Positions 16,774 to 20,655 of a stretch of DNA of 20,655 bases are shown here, in pieces. The notes beneath the pieces are model-generated. The model was not told the DNA's origin. It made no database searches and saw only the letters and a list, made by a program, of their open reading frames with translations. Within the stretch, counting starts at the first letter, position 1. Each line of letters begins with the position of its first letter. The stretch is taken from assembly GCA_002104905.1 (NCBI GenBank), contig MCFE01001001.1, forward strand, positions 1-20,655, in the 5' to 3' direction. The stretch is from Basidiobolus meristosporus CBS 931.73 (lineage: Eukaryota > Basidiobolomycota > Basidiobolomycetes > Basidiobolales > Basidiobolaceae). The position numbers and the translations under genes were made by a program.

Positions 16774-19700
16774 ATGAACTCTATGCCATTACCACTCTCA
16801 CATGGAGCCCCACAGTTTGATGGAAAGAATGTGGAGAGCTTCATATTCAAATGGGAGAAGCTCTGCAAGATGTGCAGCCTATCTGAACAAGAAATGGCTG
16901 AAGACTTCCCCTACTACTGCACCGATGATATTACCACTAAGCTTCTCAGACAAGGAGACATTCTCACTGACTGGGCCTTAATGAAGACCTACCTACAGAC
17001 CGAGTATGGTAGACCCCAGATATACTATGGAATTGAAGATCTCAGGCACTTTGGAAGAACTGGACTTTCCAAGCTACCACTTGAAGAGTTCATTCAACAG
17101 TATGAAGATATGGCCAAGCCACTCCTAGAGTCCCAGGCTATAACTGAGTTTACCATGACACTTTACCTTGCACAAGGGCTTCCCCAGGACTTGGCAAGGA
17201 AAGTTGACTTACATGCTGCCAAGGATGACAAGTCTGGCATTCCTTGCTTTGCAGAAATGAAACGTGTTCTCCTAGAGGCAAAGCAAACTTCTACCTTTAT
17301 GAGACTCCTGACATCTAATCTGCCAGACCAGTCAACCAAGGAGCCAAGGAGTGCTGCTGCTGACAATCAGACCTACACTACCGACAGAATTGACCAACTT
17401 GCTGAACAGCTACAAAAGCTAGCCCTCAAGATTAATGGCTCAGCTGAGGTTGCTACTGAGGGACAAAGACCTTTGCCCAGGCACTGCATCTGGTGTGACT
17501 CTACTCAGCATGCCAGACAAGAATGCTCAGAGCTTAGCCAGCTACTCAGAGAAGGAGCAGTACAGTTTGATGCTGATGGAATGCTTGCTGACAAGGAAGG
17601 AAGAAGGATTCCCACTAATTTCCGAAGAGGAGGGATGAGAGCCCTTTTCCAGAAATCTGACTCAGCAACCAGAAAGATTACTGTTGATGCCCCTATTGGG
17701 ACTCATAAAGTGAATTCAAGCAGCTCTGACAACAGACAATATGAAGTTGATGCCTTTGCTACCAAAAGACACCTCCCTGAAGAACCTGCCAAACCCATCC
17801 TTAGAAGACCACGATTTGAAGAACCTGAAGTTGTTATTGACAAGAGGCCTAGTATGCTGCCCACCCAAGATCCATTGCCTCACTTTCAGATGACCTCAAA
17901 GATAGCAAGCTACTCAAGCCCTCAACTGATTACTGAGAAGCTGCTGAAGCAGAACCTCACTTTGTCGGTTAGAGAAATCATGAGTGTATCCCCATCTGTT
18001 AGGAAGACCTTTGATGAGCAGCTTAGAACAAGACAACAAGCTGTTGAACATATGGACACTCATATAATTCAGACAAACCATGAAGACCACCAAAAGGATG
18101 ACAACACTACTGAATATAAGACCTTCTACTCAGTTGCAACTGCTGTGGTGAAAGGGTATATATATGATGACCCTGTTGACTGCCATATTGACAGTGGCTC
18201 AGAGATTTGTGTTATGCCGCTAGACTTCTGGAAGACACTTAAAAGCAAGGAGCTACTGCCTGTTGATAGAGATATTGGATGGAACATGACTGATGCAAAC
18301 TCAGGATCTAGTCCACTCTACGGTGTAGTGCACAAGTTCCCTATTGAGGTACAAGGAATCAAGGTCTGGCTTCCCCTCTTCATCTGCCAGAAGGCAAACT
18401 TTGACCTTCTGCTAGGTAGACCATGGGAAACCAGTACTAAGGCTACAACTACCAACTATTCCGATGGGTCAGTATGGTACACCATACAAGGATCCAATCC
18501 AGGACTACAGTCAACCTTCTGTGGTGTAACACCCAACAATAAGAGGACACATACTGCTTGCCAGAAGGCACATCTTGTTATGGAAGAAGATGAAGAGCCT
18601 GACAATATACACCCCAACATTTGGAGCTGCTCATTAGGTATACAGGAGCAAACAGCTATGGTTCGAACAAAATACAAGACAGTAGAACAGAAGATTAGAC
18701 CATCACTTACACCTTTGACTGATGGATCTCGACCTGCTGATTACATTAGACCACCAGATGAAACACCAGATGATATACGACTTACACCTGAGAGACTTAA
18801 GCAACTTATCATTGGTGATGGAAACCTTTCACCAGAGGAGATACTATTATTTAAGGAGACCTTGAAAAGGCATGATAAGGTCTTCTCATATAATGACAAG
18901 GAGATGGGACTCTTAAAGACGTCGGTTGAAAAACCCATCAAGATTCATACAGTGCCCCACACACCCTGGTCATTTAAGCCTTACCCACTGCCCAGAGGAC
19001 TCCAAGCTGATGTGCATGACCTACTTAAGAAGAAGATAGAAGCTGGTATCCTAGAACCTTGCCATGGACCCTATGCTAACAGATGGTTTGTGACCAAAAA
19101 GAAGAATGGAAAGCTCCGATTCATTCAAGACATGCAACCTGCAAATGCTGTCACTATCAGAGATGCTGCTATACCTTCATCTATTGATGACTTTGCAGAA
19201 AGCTTTAGTGGCCACTCCATCTACTCAACATACGATCTCTACTCAGGATATGACCAGATTCCCCTTGATGAGACATCAAGAGATATGTTTGCACTACAGA
19301 CACCATTTGGACTATTAAGGATGACAAGACTCAGCCAAGGGGCTACAAACTCCGTGGCTCAGTTCCAGAGATGCATGGTGAATGTGCTATACCAGTTTAT
19401 ACCTGAGAAACTTGCTGTCTTTGTGGATGACATAGGCATCAAAGGATCAAAATTCCGGGACACCACTGAAGTTATGCCTGGAGTAAGAAAGTTTGTGTAT
19501 GACCATATTGCAGACAATGATGCCATATTAGGAGCCATTGAAGAAGCTGGACTCACCATCAGTGGTGAGAAAAGCAGCTTTGGTGTATCAGAGATATCCA
19601 TTGTTGGACAAAAATGCAACACCTTTGGTCGCTCACCTGGAGATTCCAAGACACAAAAGATATGCAACTGGCCTACCCCCACAAATCTAACACAAGCTCG

Positions 19701-20589
19701 TGGCTTTGTGGCAGCTTGTGGGTTCTTTAGGATCTGGATCCCAAGATTTTCTGAGATAGCAGAACCAATCTACCAACTACAGAGAAAGAATACCCCATTT
19801 ATCTGGGGAGAAGAGCAAGAAGAAGCCATGCAGTTACTGAAAGAGGCCTTAGTATCTCCACCAGTTCTAAGACCTCTTGACTATCAAAACACTGAATGCC
19901 CACCTATTTTGATAGTGGATGCAAGCCCTATAGGAGCTGGAGCACTACTTGGACAAGATGATGAAGATGGCAACCGCTATGCCTGCAGATATGAGAGCTG
20001 CCTATTCTCTCCTAGAGAACAAAGATACTCACAGATTAAGAGAGAACTACTAGGAGTTGTGAAGATGCTGAGGAAACTGAAGTCACAACTCTACATGACA
20101 CATTTTATCCTGGAGACAGATGCCAAGCCACTTATAGGAATGATCAACAAGCCCGACCTACCTGATGATGCCACAAACCGATGGATGGCATGGCTGAAAA
20201 TGTTTGACTTTGAGGTCAAACATATCCCTGGCAAGACAAATGTTGTGGCTGATGCACTCTCCAGGAAGGGACCACAATTATTTGAAGACTTGGACCCTCA
20301 CTTTGATGATATTATTGATGCAGAGATCCGACAGATTGCCATCAAAGACCAAGAGAGAACTACCTGGAGTGTGATCAAGGAATATCTAAGGACACTTAAG
20401 AAACCTAGTTGGATGGATATTCAGGAGTTTAGAAAACTCAGGAAGAAGGCATACCACTACTATCTTAAAGATGATCTTCTCTTTAAGCGAGTGAAGCCTG
20501 GACTTATGCCAAGAAGAGTAGTCACTACCCCTCAAGAGCAACTGAACATCATGGACAAGTATCCACCAAGGAGAACCAGGAGGACATAG
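16774..20589 (+). CDS. Ty3/gypsy Gag-Pol polyprotein (gag, PR, RT, RNase H), frameshifted at integrase
   Basis: The ATG at 16774 (MNSMPLPLSHGAPQFDGKNV) is chosen because the open frame upstream (from GTG 16561) overlaps LTR and PBS. 1271 codons. Gag core ~residues 10-200; CCHC zinc knuckle C-IW-C-DSTQ-H-ARQE-C at 238-251 (17485-17526); aspartic protease DCHIDSGSEICVMP with DSGS at 473 and LLLGRPW ~75 residues later; RT with RWFVTKKKNGKLRFIQDMQP, YDLYSGYDQ, LSQGATNSV and catalytic VDD at 884-886 (19423-19431); RNase H with VDAS, KRELLG, ETDAK and VADALSRK; then the integrase lead-in. Gag and Pol are in a single frame. The frame closes at TAG 20587-20589 only because of an extra C at 20563/20564; the integrase zinc-binding domain continues in the next frame. 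All visible catalytic residues are intact, so decay is recent. Confidence 0.95.
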   Translation: MNSMPLPLSHGAPQFDGKNVESFIFKWEKLCKMCSLSEQEMAEDFPYYCTDDITTKLLRQGDILTDWALMKTYLQTEYGRPQIYYGIEDLRHFGRTGLSKLPLEEFIQQYEDMAKPLLESQAITEFTMTLYLAQGLPQDLARKVDLHAAKDDKSGIPCFAEMKRVLLEAKQTSTFMRLLTSNLPDQSTKEPRSAAADNQTYTTDRIDQLAEQLQKLALKINGSAEVATEGQRPLPRHCIWCDSTQHARQECSELSQLLREGAVQFDADGMLADKEGRRIPTNFRRGGMRALFQKSDSATRKITVDAPIGTHKVNSSSSDNRQYEVDAFATKRHLPEEPAKPILRRPRFEEPEVVIDKRPSMLPTQDPLPHFQMTSKIASYSSPQLITEKLLKQNLTLSVREIMSVSPSVRKTFDEQLRTRQQAVEHMDTHIIQTNHEDHQKDDNTTEYKTFYSVATAVVKGYIYDDPVDCHIDSGSEICVMPLDFWKTLKSKELLPVDRDIGWNMTDANSGSSPLYGVVHKFPIEVQGIKVWLPLFICQKANFDLLLGRPWETSTKATTTNYSDGSVWYTIQGSNPGLQSTFCGVTPNNKRTHTACQKAHLVMEEDEEPDNIHPNIWSCSLGIQEQTAMVRTKYKTVEQKIRPSLTPLTDGSRPADYIRPPDETPDDIRLTPERLKQLIIGDGNLSPEEILLFKETLKRHDKVFSYNDKEMGLLKTSVEKPIKIHTVPHTPWSFKPYPLPRGLQADVHDLLKKKIEAGILEPCHGPYANRWFVTKKKNGKLRFIQDMQPANAVTIRDAAIPSSIDDFAESFSGHSIYSTYDLYSGYDQIPLDETSRDMFALQTPFGLLRMTRLSQGATNSVAQFQRCMVNVLYQFIPEKLAVFVDDIGIKGSKFRDTTEVMPGVRKFVYDHIADNDAILGAIEEAGLTISGEKSSFGVSEISIVGQKCNTFGRSPGDSKTQKICNWPTPTNLTQARGFVAACGFFRIWIPRFSEIAEPIYQLQRKNTPFIWGEEQEEAMQLLKEALVSPPVLRPLDYQNTECPPILIVDASPIGAGALLGQDDEDGNRYACRYESCLFSPREQRYSQIKRELLGVVKMLRKLKSQLYMTHFILETDAKPLIGMINKPDLPDDATNRWMAWLKMFDFEVKHIPGKTNVVADALSRKGPQLFEDLDPHFDDIIDAEIRQIAIKDQERTTWSVIKEYLRTLKKPSWMDIQEFRKLRKKAYHYYLKDDLLFKRVKPGLMPRRVVTTPQEQLNIMDKYPPRRTRRT

Positions 20590-20655
20590 AGGACGAGAAG
20601 CCAAATACAATACCACAGCTCAGAGGTACTACTGGGAAAACATGTACTATGATAT
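20564..20655 (+). pseudogene. Gypsy integrase N-terminal zinc domain, shifted frame, cut by window edge
   Basis: From 20564 in the +1 frame the translation reads HQGEPGGHRGREAKYN, followed by AQRYYWENMYYD to the window end. This is the start of the integrase H-H-C-C domain (GHxGxxxT...YYWPxM type). It joins the main frame if one C of the CC at 20563-20564 is ignored. The Cys pair and DDE core lie beyond the window. Confidence 0.85.

Noticed and set aside
1-20655. CRISPR arrays, bacterial operons, rRNA
   Set aside because: No regularly spaced short repeats, no Shine-Dalgarno-linked gene runs and no rRNA-like sequence. The content is eukaryotic retrotransposon.

Overview
This window looks like a transposon graveyard in a eukaryotic, probably fungal, genome. 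I found no confidently recognisable host gene. Almost everything that can be identified belongs to LTR retrotransposons: a Ty1/copia family (Pseudoviridae-type, order PR-IN-RT-RNaseH) and a Ty3/gypsy family (gag-PR-RT-RNaseH-IN). A pair of foldback DNA elements is added to these. The gypsy reverse transcriptase (PHTPWSFKPYPLPRG, RFIQDMQPANAVTIRDA, LSQGATNSV, FVDDIGIKG) resembles the type common in basidiomycete genomes. That, with a possible 53-nt intron, is why I favour a basidiomycete. The assignment is inference, and another eukaryote is not excluded.

Layout. 1-1432: 3' end of a fairly young + strand copia element (open RT/RNase H frame, PPT, complete 349-bp LTR). 1433-6316: an older copia element on the - strand, tail to tail with the first. 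Its 3' LTR is cut by the younger element, its RT/linker is split by a solo copia LTR with a perfect 5-bp target-site duplication (3191-3548), and its gag is split by a decayed + strand gypsy LTR (5424-6223). 6317-11449: AT-rich, CpG-poor, mostly unassigned sequence framed by two ~640-bp direct repeats (6516-7168 and 10812-11449). It also holds a possible degenerate two-exon gene (- strand, 7276-7775), an LTR-like segment (7901-8206) and a solo LTR of a divergent copia subfamily (10406-10753). 11450-15561: a patchwork of copia LTR, copia RT/RNase H fragments in both orientations and a gypsy fragment. Two palindromic foldback elements sit here (13579-14184 and 14221-14954), each with 3-bp target duplications, inserted 36 bp apart in a copia RT remnant. 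15562-20655: the youngest large insertion, a gypsy element whose ~1.07-kb 5' LTR cuts the last copia fragment at a single base. Behind it come a tRNA-Lys-like primer binding site and a 1271-codon gag-PR-RT-RNaseH frame. That frame ends at a one-base frameshift at the start of integrase, and the element runs out of the window.

Relative order of events, read from nesting and decay: old copia insertions; then a gypsy LTR, solo copia LTRs and foldback elements into them; then the + copia at the left edge and the gypsy at the right edge. The old gypsy LTR has lost nearly all CpG (1 in 800 bp against 13 in 1071 bp in the younger one). CpG-to-TpG/CpA changes are visible at aligned sites, which points to cytosine methylation or a RIP-like process acting on repeats here.
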